Shown here in pieces: positions 1-8,300 of a DNA stretch of 64,000 nt. The notes under the pieces are model-generated. The model worked only from the letters and a program-made list of their open reading frames with translations. It was not told the DNA's origin and did not search any database. The position numbers and the translations under genes are program-made. The stretch comes from Oscillatoria sp. FACHB-1407 (GTDB taxonomy: Bacteria; Cyanobacteriota; Cyanobacteriia; Elainellales; Elainellaceae). The stretch lies in contig NZ_JACJSA010000028.1 in NCBI RefSeq assembly GCF_014697545.1, positions 24,580-88,579 on the forward strand. Direction: 5' to 3'. Positions within the stretch are counted from its first letter, which is position 1. The number at the start of each line of letters is the position of its first letter.

Positions 1-1871
1 ACAATTGGACGTTGGTTCAAGCAAGTATCCTGGTTGGAACGTTGATACTTCTGAAGGAAGTATTCGTGTTCCTTACCACCATCATCTCGAACGCGAATGC
101 GATCGGCATCAACATAGGTCACTTCACCATTAGTGCGGGTAACGATGACCATTCCGGAGTCGCGAGCAGCCTGTGCCTCCAGACCCGTACCTACTAATGG
201 ACGCTCTGGACGCAATAGAGGAACTGCCTGACGTTGCATGTTGGAACCCATCAGCGCACGGTTTGCGTCGTCATGTTCCAGGAAAGGAATGAGTGAAGTT
301 GCAACCGAAATAATCTGAACTGGGGAAACCAATACATAGTCCACCTCGTCAGGTGTGGTGTTGGTAAATTCCTGGCGATAACGCACGGGCACCTGTTCAC
401 CCAAGATATAGCCATTTTCATCGGTGGGAATATCACCTGGAGCAACTCGGAAATCATCTTCCTCATCTGCGGTCATGTAGGTGGGAGGACGATCCTTAAT
501 GACTCGTCCGTTCTCAACTGGGTAGAACGGCGTTTCAATAAAGCCATAGGTGTTGACCCGGGCATGAGTTGCTAACGAACCAATCAGTCCTGCGTTTGGA
601 CCTTCGGGAGTTTCAATCGGGCAAATGCGTCCGTAGTGAGAAGGGTGAATGTCACGAACCGCGAAACCTGCCCGCTCTCTAGTCAAACCACCAGGACCCA
701 AAGCACTGAGACGACGCTTGTGAGTTAACTCAGCGAGAGGATTAGTTTGATCCATGAACTGAGACAACTGGGATGAGCCAAAGAATTCTTTGATAGCGGC
801 TACCAGAGGTTTGGGGTTAACTAACGAAGCCGGAGTTAAAGAATCTGCATCCGAAACCGTCATCCGTTCCCGAATGATTCTTTCTAAGCGGTTCAAACCA
901 ACCCGCACCTGGTTTTGCAACAACTCCCCCACTGAACGAACTCGACGGTTGCCCAAATGGTCGATGTCATCGACGATACCGATATCAAACTCTAGATTAA
1001 TCAGGTAATCGATCGCGGCCAAAATGTCCTGTGGCGTCAACACCCGAGTCGCCTCTGGAACTGTCAAACGCAATTTTTTATTGAGTTTGTAGCGTCCAAC
1101 TCGACCCAAATCATATCGCTTGGGATCAAAGAAACGAGAGTCTAGTAACTGTTGTCCTCCAGAAACGGTTGGTGGTTCACCGGGACGCAGCTTGCGATAC
1201 AACTCCATCAGAGCTTCTTCTTCGCTGAACTGCCCTTCCTTCTCAATGGTCTTCTGGAAGTACTCAGGGTGACGTAGGGCATCGAAGATTTCCCCATCGC
1301 TCAGACCGAGTGCCTTCAGCAGAACCTGGGCAGACAGCTTCCGGGTTTTGTCGATCCGCACCCAAACTAAATCGTTTTTGTCTGTCTCAAACTTCAACCA
1401 GGCACCCCGGTTGGGGATCAAGCTAGCGTTGTAGGTGCGCCGACCGTTTTTGTCAGTTTCAGCTTTGTAGTAAACTCCAGGGCTCCGAACAATTTGGTTA
1501 ACGATAACCCGTTCTGCCCCGTTGATGATGAAGGTTCCGCGATCCGTCATGAGGGGAAGATCGCCGATAAAGACCTCTTGTTCTTTAATTTCACCCGTTT
1601 CTTTATTGATTAAACGGGTTGGCACGTACATCTGAACGGCATAGGTACTATCCCGTCGCTTGGCTTCATCTACATCATACTTTGGACGTTTCAGCTTGTA
1701 ATCTTTACCGAGGAAATGGAGTTCCAGCTTCCCGGTATAGTCAGTAATAGGGGAAAAGCTATCTAATTCTTCGATCAACCCCTCTTCGAGGAACCAACGG
1801 AAGCTAGAGCGTTGAATTTCGACCAGGTCTGGTAGGGTAAAGTTAATTGAGGCTTGGGTTAGATTAGTCAT
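1..1871 (-). CDS. rpoB: RNA polymerase beta subunit, N-terminal part (cut by window edge)
   Basis: Catalytic beta subunit of RNA polymerase. The minus-strand frame opens with ATG at 1871, preceded by a good GAGGAG ribosome site, and runs without a stop to the window edge, giving about 623 residues of a protein usually near 1100 in cyanobacteria. The reading shows beta-subunit signatures: an [20 protein letters not shown] start, the rifampicin-region segment around [20 protein letters not shown], then [18 protein letters not shown]. The C-terminal half, including the flap and the active-site lysines, lies outside the window. It is last in a minus-strand run rpsT-tatD-rpoB; rpoC genes would be expected further left. 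The call is secure. Confidence 0.98.
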   Translation of the reverse strand, partial: MTNLTQASINFTLPDLVEIQRSSFRWFLEEGLIEELDSFSPITDYTGKLELHFLGKDYKLKRPKYDVDEAKRRDSTYAVQMYVPTRLINKETGEIKEQEVFIGDLPLMTDRGTFIINGAERVIVNQIVRSPGVYYKAETDKNGRRTYNASLIPNRGAWLKFETDKNDLVWVRIDKTRKLSAQVLLKALGLSDGEIFDALRHPEYFQKTIEKEGQFSEEEALMELYRKLRPGEPPTVSGGQQLLDSRFFDPKRYDLGRVGRYKLNKKLRLTVPEATRVLTPQDILAAIDYLINLEFDIGIVDDIDHLGNRRVRSVGELLQNQVRVGLNRLERIIRERMTVSDADSLTPASLVNPKPLVAAIKEFFGSSQLSQFMDQTNPLAELTHKRRLSALGPGGLTRERAGFAVRDIHPSHYGRICPIETPEGPNAGLIGSLATHARVNTYGFIETPFYPVENGRVIKDRPPTYMTADEEDDFRVAPGDIPTDENGYILGEQVPVRYRQEFTNTTPDEVDYVLVSPVQIISVATSLIPFLEHDDANRALMGSNMQRQAVPLLRPERPLVGTGLEAQAARDSGMVIVTRTNGEVTYVDADRIRVRDDGGKEHEYFLQKYQRSNQDTCLNQRPI

Positions 1872-2284
1872 GCGTCTCCTCGAACGACTCAAGCTCAGGG
1901 AAGTCCCCGACGCTACAGCATCTTGATAGAAGTACCAACGAAAAAAGTCAGACCTCACATTGAGGACTGAAAATCACCAAACTATGTCTGGCAAGGATAT
2001 AGAAATAAAGTGATGGGAGGGCTGCAATGGAGCAAATTAACGGATGTGCGTATAATCAATCGAACGGGCTGATGGGCTTTGGGAGCGAATGCACCTATTC
2101 TTAGCTGGAAAGTTGGAGCATTAAGGGCAATCGGGACGAATTAACCAAGGACTAGCAACATTAACACAGATTTTTACTACTAAGTTCAGATAGTCTACAT
2201 TTTCTAACATTATGGCGCAAGAGCACCCTACTGTGTTATTCTCACCTCGCCAGAAAGCGAATTAATTTAGGTGAAGTTCAATTT
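1872..2284. other. Intergenic region upstream of rpoB
   Basis: This 413-base gap separates tatD from rpoB and should hold the rpoB leader and possibly its own promoter. I see no convincing open frame, no strong terminator and no clear -35/-10 pair. A small imperfect hairpin (CCTCA/TGAGG) lies near 1952-1966. Confidence 0.5.
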
Positions 2285-3109
2285 TCAGGAACGAATGAAG
2301 GCGAGAGATTGAGGCGAGCTGGTTTGAGGAAGGGATAGGCGGAATAAATCGCAGGCATTGGCAGTTGTTTGAGTGGCGATCGCCTCAAGGGAGGTGCTTC
2401 TCAATCGAGCGACCTGTTCTGCTACGTAGCGAACATAGGCGGGTTGATTGCGTCGTTCGCCTCGTTTAGGAACGGGAGCTAAAAATGGGCAATCTGTTTC
2501 AATGAGCAGGCGATCGCCAGGAACTATCCGGGCAGACTCTTGAACCTGGACAGCATTTTTAAATGTGACGATGCCACTAAAGCTGATATAGAAACCTAAC
2601 TCTAGAAACCATTGGGTTTCTTCCGGAGTTCCACTCCAGCAATGCATCACTCCCCGGACTGCTCCCTGCTCCTTCCAAAAAGATCGGAGCAACTCAGCCA
2701 TCTCCGCAGCAGCATCGCGACAGTGAATAATCACAGGCAAATCTAGCTGTTGTGCGATTGCCAATTGTGTGACAAACGCCGCTCGCTGCTGCTCCTGATT
2801 GTCGGCTTTGTAGAAATCTAGCCCTGTTTCCCCAATAGCAACGACCTGGGGGTCAGATTGAGCCAAAGCTAGAATCTCATCAGCCATCATCTCAGTCCAC
2901 TGGTCTGCATCTAGCGGGTGCAGACCAACGGCGAAGGAGATTTCTGGGAATTGCTGGGCGATCGCTTGAATCGCTTGAAACTCCCTGGGTTCGACGCAGG
3001 AGTGAACGAGTCTCACAACCCCGGCTTCACGCCACCGTTGAGCTACCTCTGCCAGATCAGGCTGAAAGCTCTCAAAATTGAGATGAACGTGAGTGTCAAT
3101 GAGTTGCAT
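2285..3109 (-). CDS. tatD: TatD family metal-dependent hydrolase (DNase-like)
   Basis: A 274-residue TIM-barrel metallohydrolase of the TatD/YcfH family, members of which have metal-dependent DNase activity. The family's metal ligands are visible: H7 and H9 in the IDTHVHL start, E94 in [10 protein letters not shown]129 in IIHC, H156 in MHCW and D206 in IETDCPF. The frame stays open 23 codons further upstream, but the internal ATG at 3109 gives the canonical [10 protein letters not shown] start, so it is preferred. It lies between rpsT (83 bases upstream) and rpoB on the same strand, an arrangement I recall from other cyanobacteria. The physiological substrate is not known from sequence. Confidence 0.9.
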   Translation of the reverse strand: MQLIDTHVHLNFESFQPDLAEVAQRWREAGVVRLVHSCVEPREFQAIQAIAQQFPEISFAVGLHPLDADQWTEMMADEILALAQSDPQVVAIGETGLDFYKADNQEQQRAAFVTQLAIAQQLDLPVIIHCRDAAAEMAELLRSFWKEQGAVRGVMHCWSGTPEETQWFLELGFYISFSGIVTFKNAVQVQESARIVPGDRLLIETDCPFLAPVPKRGERRNQPAYVRYVAEQVARLRSTSLEAIATQTTANACDLFRLSLPQTSSPQSLAFIRS

Positions 3110-3192
3110 GACGACCAGATGGCAGGAGTATCCTTGAGAATTCGCTTGAAGGACTTGAATGGCAGCCTGGAATCCCAATCAGTACGAGAATC

Positions 3193-3498
3193 CTAGGATT
3201 CTGCTGAAGCAGATGCAGTTTGCCGTTTCAAAGCTTTCATCAGACGTGATTTTTTACGGGCTCCGTTGTTACGATGTAGCACCCCGCGCTTAACAGCTTT
3301 GTCAATCTTGCTGTAAGCCGCTGACAATCGTTGCTGAACCTCTACCAGAGATTCAGGGGTGGGATTTGCCGCATGATCAGCAATAGCAGTCAAATATCGC
3401 TTAGTTAAGGTCTTAACAGCTGACTTGTAGGACTTATTGCGAAGACGGTTGCGCTCTGTAATCTGGACGCGTTTGATCGCCGACTTAATATTTGCCAC
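3193..3498 (-). CDS. rpsT: 30S ribosomal protein S20
   Basis: Small basic protein of 101 residues that binds 16S rRNA in the body of the 30S subunit. The [10 protein letters not shown] start, the [17 protein letters not shown] segment and the [12 protein letters not shown] stretch are typical S20 features. The start codon is GTG at 3498. It heads the minus-strand set with tatD and rpoB and is divergent from hisD; the 235-base gap between them presumably carries both promoters. Confidence 0.97.
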   Translation of the reverse strand: MANIKSAIKRVQITERNRLRNKSYKSAVKTLTKRYLTAIADHAANPTPESLVEVQQRLSAAYSKIDKAVKRGVLHRNNGARKKSRLMKALKRQTASASAES

Positions 3499-3739
3499 GG
3501 TTAATCTCTAGGGTATCTCTGCAAAAAATGCGAATAGCGACCTACTATTCTAGCGAATGATTTGACAGAAAGACTAGTGAAATTTAAGGAACTATCTGTT
3601 GTCATAATACTAAATCCTCTAAAAATCCAGGTTAAGCTAGATAGATACAGGTTAATTTGGCGATCCCAATCGCTGGATGTGACAAACCTGGTTTCTCAAC
3701 AGCTACTCTTCAATTAGCATTTCTTAACTTAATGTGGCG

Positions 3740-5053
3740 ATGCTGCGAATCATTAATCAGCGATCTGAGGCACTAACTGAACTGCGGCGGATCTGCGATC
3801 GCACCCACGATGAGCAGGTCGTTCACAAAGAGGCGACCGTTCAGCAAGTGCTCCAGGATGTCAGACGCAAAGGGGATCGTGCAGTTTTGCACTATACCGA
3901 AGAATTTGACCAACAGATTCTCAAGCCAGAGGATTTGAGGGTTAGCGGGTCAGAGTTAGACGCGGCATATCAGCAGGTTTCTAAAGAACTGCTAGATGCT
4001 ATTCGGCTAGCCTGCCAAAAAATTGAGGATTTCCATCGGCAACGGGTGCCCAAAAGCTGGGTGCAATTTGGGGATCATGAGGTGGTATTGGGCAAGCGAT
4101 ACACTCCAGTGGATCGAGCAGGGCTTTACATCCCGGGTGGAAAAGCGGCGTATCCCAGTACGGTATTGATGAATGCGATTCCAGCGAAGGTGGCAAAAGT
4201 GCCCCGGATCATCATTACTACACCTCCTGGAGCCGACAAGACGGTGAACCCAGCTGTTTTAGTAGCCGCTCAAGAGGCTGGAGTGCATGAGATTTACCGA
4301 GTTGGAGGTGCGCAGGCGATCGCGGCTCTAGCCTATGGCACCGAAACTATTCCCAAAGTGGATGTGATTACGGGACCAGGCAACATTTATGTCACCTTAG
4401 CCAAAAAGCTTGTCTATGGAACGGTGGGCATTGATTCTTTGGCAGGTCCGTCAGAAGTTCTGATTATTGCTGATGCGACGGCTAACCCTGTTCATGTTGC
4501 CGCTGATCTACTGGCTCAAGCAGAACATGACCCGATGGCAGCAGCCATCTTGCTGACCACGGATGCTGGATTGGCTCAACAGGTGGTGTCAGAGGTAGAA
4601 CGTCAACTGGTTAACCATCCGCGTAACTTATTGACGGAAAAGGCGATCGCCCACTACGGCTTAATCGTTGTTGTCGAGTCTCTAGAGGCGGCCGCTGAGC
4701 TGTCTAATGAATTTGCCCCAGAGCACTTGGAGCTTGAAGTCGAAGATCCTTGGGCACTGTTAGAACATATCCGTCATGCAGGGGCAATCTTCCTGGGCTC
4801 ATCTACTCCTGAAGCGGTAGGAGATTATTTGGCTGGTCCCAATCACACGCTGCCGACCTCTGGTTCAGCACGGTATGCTTCTGCCTTGGGAGTAGAAACG
4901 TTTATGAAATACTCCAGCCTGATTCAATATTCACCCAATGCGCTTCAGCAGGTGGCTAGTGCGATCGAAACGCTAACCAAAGCCGAAGGATTACCTTCAC
5001 ATGGTGATTCAGTACGCTTCCGAGTGCGGGGCAACTCAGAGCAAGAGACTTAG
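3740..5053 (+). CDS. hisD: Histidinol dehydrogenase
   Basis: Catalyses the last two steps of histidine synthesis, L-histidinol to L-histidine, with NAD and zinc. The product is 437 residues, normal for the family. Visible conserved blocks are YIPGGKAAYPS, GAQAIAALAYGT, TGPGNIYVTLAKK, GPSEVLIIAD, AEHDPMAAAI, FAPEHLELEV and GPNHTLPTSG, which carry the zinc and active-site histidine and glutamate positions. An in-frame GTG at 3734 would add two residues; the ATG at 3740 gives the usual MLRII start and is preferred. It stands alone, divergent from rpsT, with a hairpin shortly after the stop. Confidence 0.96.
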   Translation: MLRIINQRSEALTELRRICDRTHDEQVVHKEATVQQVLQDVRRKGDRAVLHYTEEFDQQILKPEDLRVSGSELDAAYQQVSKELLDAIRLACQKIEDFHRQRVPKSWVQFGDHEVVLGKRYTPVDRAGLYIPGGKAAYPSTVLMNAIPAKVAKVPRIIITTPPGADKTVNPAVLVAAQEAGVHEIYRVGGAQAIAALAYGTETIPKVDVITGPGNIYVTLAKKLVYGTVGIDSLAGPSEVLIIADATANPVHVAADLLAQAEHDPMAAAILLTTDAGLAQQVVSEVERQLVNHPRNLLTEKAIAHYGLIVVVESLEAAAELSNEFAPEHLELEVEDPWALLEHIRHAGAIFLGSSTPEAVGDYLAGPNHTLPTSGSARYASALGVETFMKYSSLIQYSPNALQQVASAIETLTKAEGLPSHGDSVRFRVRGNSEQET

Positions 5054-5069
5054 AAACGAGGGTATTGCT

Positions 5070-5091
5070 ATCCTGAGTTTGGGCTCAGGAT
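5070..5091 (+). terminator. Hairpin after hisD
   Basis: A perfect 8-base inverted repeat (ATCCTGAG / CTCAGGAT) with a 6-base loop starts 16 bases after the hisD stop. There is no long T run, so it may be a weak terminator or an mRNA-stabilising hairpin. Confidence 0.5.
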
Positions 5092-5216
5092 CTTGGCAGT
5101 TGAAACCGTGGCATCAAGGTAAAACCAGTGGTCCCTGGTTCTTCAGAAGTCTGTAGAGGGCGTTCGGCAAAGCTCAGCCGATCCGCAGAGTTATAGCTGC
5201 ACCTAACCTGGTTGGG

Positions 5217-5250
5217 ACAAGGGGCTTAAACCTCTTGTTTATCCCTCTTT
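5217..5250 (+). terminator. Terminator-like hairpin, ACAAGGGG type
   Basis: ACAAGGGG, a 6-base loop and CCTCTTGT form an 8-pair stem with one G-U, followed by TTTATCCCTCTTT. Nearly the same element occurs after the SPS-like gene at 61551-61573 in the opposite orientation, so this looks like a dispersed terminator repeat. Confidence 0.55.
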
Positions 5251-5312
5251 AATCACTTTGGATGGAGAGTATTTTTCTGCAAGCCTTCTAGCTTCTATCT
5301 AGGAATATACTC

Positions 5313-5386
5313 ACGGAGGCTCTGCCCCAACCGTTGCTTTAGGAGGCAGAGCCTCCGTCACTCCATTTCCAAGCAGGAGCTTGGAA
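5313..5386. repeat. Double palindrome, dispersed cyanobacterial repeat
   Basis: Two adjacent inverted repeats: a 14-base perfect pair (ACGGAGGCTCTGCC at 5313-5326 and its complement at 5345-5358), then TTCCAAGC-AGGA-GCTTGGAA at 5367-5386. The sense strand reads GGAGGCAGAGCCTCC followed by GGAAACGAGG. I recall elements of this type scattered between genes in many filamentous cyanobacteria; function unknown. It lies in the 478-base gap between hisD and the gene at 5532, in which I see no gene. A partial copy of another repeat sits at 5461-5479. Confidence 0.6.
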
Positions 5387-5531
5387 ACGAGGTTTGTATG
5401 AGATTTGTTTACGAAGAGAGTGACAGAAGAGGGTTATCGTGGTCTTTGAATTCTTCTAACAATGGTGGCTACGGCTATAGCTCCTGTGCTGCAAACTGAT
5501 TTGTCAGGTGCTTGACTCAAATGGATGGTTG

Positions 5532-5939
5532 CTAGCTAATTTTTGTTGGTTGAGGCTGGGACTGATTCTTCAGGAACTCTCGCAACCTCATCAAGCTCAA
5601 GGTTTGTCCCAAATTAAGGGGAAGGACAGAGACACCCTCTAAGCAGGACTGTATCCAACCTTCCCCCCAACTCCAGCGATGGCATCCATCAATTCCCTGG
5701 CTCATGAGTAAACATAGCCCATTCGGTGTGATCTTCTGAACTTGATGGCGAACAGCGATTGGACCTAAGCGGCTGGTAAATATGGTTCCTTCCTGAAGCT
5801 GGTCAGGCAAGCCCGCCGGAAACTGTTGTGGAAACATCCACTGTTGAAACTGAGCTGAGCATAACAAACTGTCTCGAATTACTGTCTCAGTAGCTTCGAC
5901 TTCAATGCGGAGATGACTTTGTTGAAAGGTGCCTAGCAT
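5532..5939 (-). CDS. Conserved hypothetical protein next to clpS, possibly SRPBCC-like
   Basis: A 135-residue soluble protein with no signal peptide or membrane segment. It starts with HLRIEVEATETVIRD and has alternating strand-like segments and a WSWGEGWIQSCLEG stretch. The arrangement (early beta strand, helix, then repeated strands) resembles small START/SRPBCC ligand-binding proteins, but this is only an impression. An in-frame GTG at 5945 is an alternative start. It follows clpS by 27 bases on the same strand and is probably cotranscribed with it. Function unknown. Confidence 0.6.
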   Translation of the reverse strand: MLGTFQQSHLRIEVEATETVIRDSLLCSAQFQQWMFPQQFPAGLPDQLQEGTIFTSRLGPIAVRHQVQKITPNGLCLLMSQGIDGCHRWSWGEGWIQSCLEGVSVLPLNLGQTLSLMRLREFLKNQSQPQPTKIS

Positions 5940-5966
5940 GAGCACTGATGGTAGCGTGATGAGCAG

Positions 5967-6248
5967 TTATTCGTCAGGCTCAATCGTACTCATTAGACCT
6001 TGAGCCTTGAGGGATTCACTATAGAACTCTGCATGTTCTTGAGCACAGACAATGACTAATGCAATCCCGTTGGTATGAGCTTCCATCATGATGTTGACAG
6101 CCTGGGGTTGCGTCAAACTTGTTACAGTTTTTAGCAAAACCATGACGACATACTCCATCGAGTTGTAGTCATCATTGTGCAGGAGCACCTTGTATCGGGG
6201 TGCGTGTTTGCGAATAGTTGACTGCTGTTGAATCGTTTCGACTGCCAC
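5967..6248 (-). CDS. clpS: ATP-dependent Clp protease adaptor ClpS
   Basis: Adaptor that binds the N-domain of the Clp ATPase and delivers N-degron substrates. The 93-residue product has the core YKVLLHNDDYNSMEYVV, including the ligand-pocket DD region, the MMEAHTNG helix, and AQEHAEFY near the end. The frame is open to 6275, but the GTG at 6248 gives the family-like start MAVETIQQ and has a GGAGAGG ribosome site about nine bases upstream, so it is chosen. Cyanobacteria often have two ClpS paralogues; which one this is cannot be told here. Confidence 0.93.
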   Translation of the reverse strand: MAVETIQQQSTIRKHAPRYKVLLHNDDYNSMEYVVMVLLKTVTSLTQPQAVNIMMEAHTNGIALVIVCAQEHAEFYSESLKAQGLMSTIEPDE

Positions 6249-6420
6249 TAGTCCAACCCTCTCCGAAGACGACAATCAGCGTTTGCGTATTTCCTTAAAC
6301 ATTTATAACATTTTAGAGCTAATTCAACTATTGCTACCCATTCCTGTGGGCTGACCTTCAAGACAGTTCAGTATGATCAGGGTAAGAAGCAATTGATCGA
6401 ATTGATGTTTTTCATCGCTT

Positions 6421-6822
6421 GTGAAAATGGAGCTACATCCAAGCTTTGACCCATCTGAAATTGTTTGTATTGAATTTGAAGAGACATCCCTCTACTCGGA
6501 GATCATTCAAGTTATTCCGAGTCGTCGCCTATGCTGGGTGCGACCCATCGTGTTGCGGGTGATGCCATTAATGAGTGAGATGTCAACTGCAACCCCATCA
6601 GATGCCCCAATCTTATACGACTTACGTCAAGGTGCTGATTTACTCTGCCCTAGCTCCTTATTTCGGGCGGCGTTAGATACTGAAGTGATTCCGCTGCTAG
6701 TTGAGTTAGGTGAGTCCAAGTTGCAACTAGAGACTGACCCTGTTGCACGTCGGCAGTTGCAAACCTTTGTTTATCGACTTTGGCAGGCACACCCACAGAT
6801 CTTTCAGGAGACGAATCCCTGA
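6421..6822 (+). CDS. Conserved hypothetical protein
   Basis: A 133-residue soluble protein starting at GTG 6421 (an ATG follows two codons later). It has an acidic N-terminus (IVCIEFEETSLYSEIIQVI), a central RPIVLRVMP strand, and a helical C-terminus ending FVYRLWQAHPQIF. No motif or membrane segment is recognised. It is divergent from clpS. The codon pattern and composition match the neighbouring genes, so it is probably real. Function unknown. Confidence 0.65.
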   Translation: MKMELHPSFDPSEIVCIEFEETSLYSEIIQVIPSRRLCWVRPIVLRVMPLMSEMSTATPSDAPILYDLRQGADLLCPSSLFRAALDTEVIPLLVELGESKLQLETDPVARRQLQTFVYRLWQAHPQIFQETNP

Positions 6823-7148
6823 TGGAATCATGCTTATTTTGTGGCTTGCCCTGGAGTTGAGTTTGGGACTCTAAGTATTGGTTGAACTGGTGGTGAGTGT
6901 AGTTCTGGTGAGATTAAAGCCAGTCGTTGAGAAGGCTGAAACAGTTTCGTAAGATTGCTGAGTAGCAGTCATCAAGACGGTAAAGGAACTTGATCTTAAA
7001 AGTTGAGATACACCTAAGTTTGGGATATACCGAGGGAATTTGAAGTGTTGAGGCGATCGCCCTGATGTTTGTCTATAAAGATCTGTGGCTTAAGATGACT
7101 GCTAAGCAACGAGAAAAGCTTAATCAGACTAGGAAAGGCTAAATCAGA
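6823..7148. other. Intergenic region, no gene seen
   Basis: This 326-base stretch lies between two small convergent genes. It holds one HIP1-type site near 7054 and a short direct repeat (AATCAGACTA near 7123 and 7142) just before the end of the next gene. I see no clear terminator. Confidence 0.4.
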
Positions 7149-7343
7149 CTATGGGTTAGGTACGAGACGGACACGACCAGCATCCATTTCTGACATCAAT
7201 AGCTCCAACGCTTCATAGTCAACATCTGAAATGTAACCCAGTCGAGTGAGTTCATAGTTGATCTCATTCTCAATATCAGGCGTCAACTGTTTAATTTGGA
7301 GAGCCTTCTCTACAAGTTTACGAATGACACAGGTAGTTTTCAT
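7149..7343 (-). CDS. Small conserved cyanobacterial protein
   Basis: A 64-residue helical protein starting at ATG 7343 with AAGG nine bases upstream. The pattern IRKLVEKALQIKQLTPDIENEIN followed by LGYISDVDYEALELLM is one I recall from small cyanobacterial proteins of unknown function; no catalytic motif is visible. It lies in front of the STAS gene in the opposite direction. Low molecular weight and a conserved, mostly helical sequence suggest a regulatory or adaptor role, but that is a guess. Confidence 0.75.
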   Translation of the reverse strand: MKTTCVIRKLVEKALQIKQLTPDIENEINYELTRLGYISDVDYEALELLMSEMDAGRVRLVPNP

Positions 7344-7902
7344 AACCAGTACCTTTAGCAGGCGAGTGAGGAGTGTTCTTCAGTACGCATTCTCTGCTGG
7401 ATATTTAATCGAGGAAGTGATCCGAAAGGTGAGACACAGGTGATTACAATCACAGCTTAATTAGTGGAAGCGTTGCATCAAGGGATGGGGCGTCTCGACA
7501 TTTCTCCAGGATCATGTCTCTTCTATCTGTTCTAATAACGCTCAAGGACAGCTTCAGGAAACCACCTAGAGGTGGAAAGGATTCATCTGAGGGTGAAGAT
7601 TAACAATGCGAATGGAGCAAAATGTAACCAAATGAAAGTTTGCTTCAAGGATTGCTTTATCTGATCTTCACAAAAAGATATAGGTATGATCCTCAGGGCA
7701 AACGTTAAAAAGCTTGAAGAATCGTATTCTCGTACACTTTTCTGGGGAAATCCTTACTGAAAACTTTAAATAAAAGGGGTTGACAGATAAAGTTTTGACG
7801 AAATTAGTCGAAGTCTCTAGTCTGTCCGAAAAAGTACGGTTATTCTCGGAATCATCTTAAGAGCGATTCACCAGTTGCTAGTAGATTTGTAGGATTCGGA
7901 CG
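7344..7902. other. Divergent intergenic region upstream of the STAS gene
   Basis: This 559-base gap between divergent small genes is A+T-richer than its surroundings. It probably carries promoters for both. I see no open frame of note and no confident -35/-10 pair. Confidence 0.4.
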
Positions 7903-8238
7903 ATGCAAAACGTTCTCTCTCACTCCCAAATGGCGATTATTCAGCCTTGCGGTCATCTCAATGCAGCTAACGCAGAGGACTTTCAGCAGGAGTTGACAGC
8001 ATCCGTATCTTCCAATCAGTGCTCTGTCCTATTGGTGGATATGAGCGAAGTTGAGTCTTTAGATAGTGCAGGTTTAGTGGCTCTAGTGTCAGCACTTTCG
8101 TTAGCTCAGCGACTTGGAAAGCGGTTCGGTCTTTGTGGTATTTCTGCATCCAGTCGGATTATTTTTGAGTTGACTCAGCTTGATAGAGTATTCGAAATTT
8201 TTGACGATCGCTCAGCGTTTGAGGTGGCGATCGCTTAA
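7903..8238 (+). CDS. STAS-domain protein, anti-sigma factor antagonist-like
   Basis: A single STAS domain of 111 residues. The family hallmark DSAGL is present at residues 54-58, with S55 at the position phosphorylated in SpoIIAA/RsbV-type antagonists. In such systems the dephospho form binds an anti-sigma kinase and releases a sigma factor. No anti-sigma kinase, PP2C phosphatase or sigma gene is next to it, so its partners are unknown. The radical SAM gene follows after 62 bases on the same strand, so cotranscription is possible. Confidence 0.88.
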   Translation: MQNVLSHSQMAIIQPCGHLNAANAEDFQQELTASVSSNQCSVLLVDMSEVESLDSAGLVALVSALSLAQRLGKRFGLCGISASSRIIFELTQLDRVFEIFDDRSAFEVAIA

Positions 8239-8300
8239 TCGCAATACAGCGTAGATAGCAAGCCGCAGCGAGATGGGTAAGCATTCGGTATAGTGGATCA

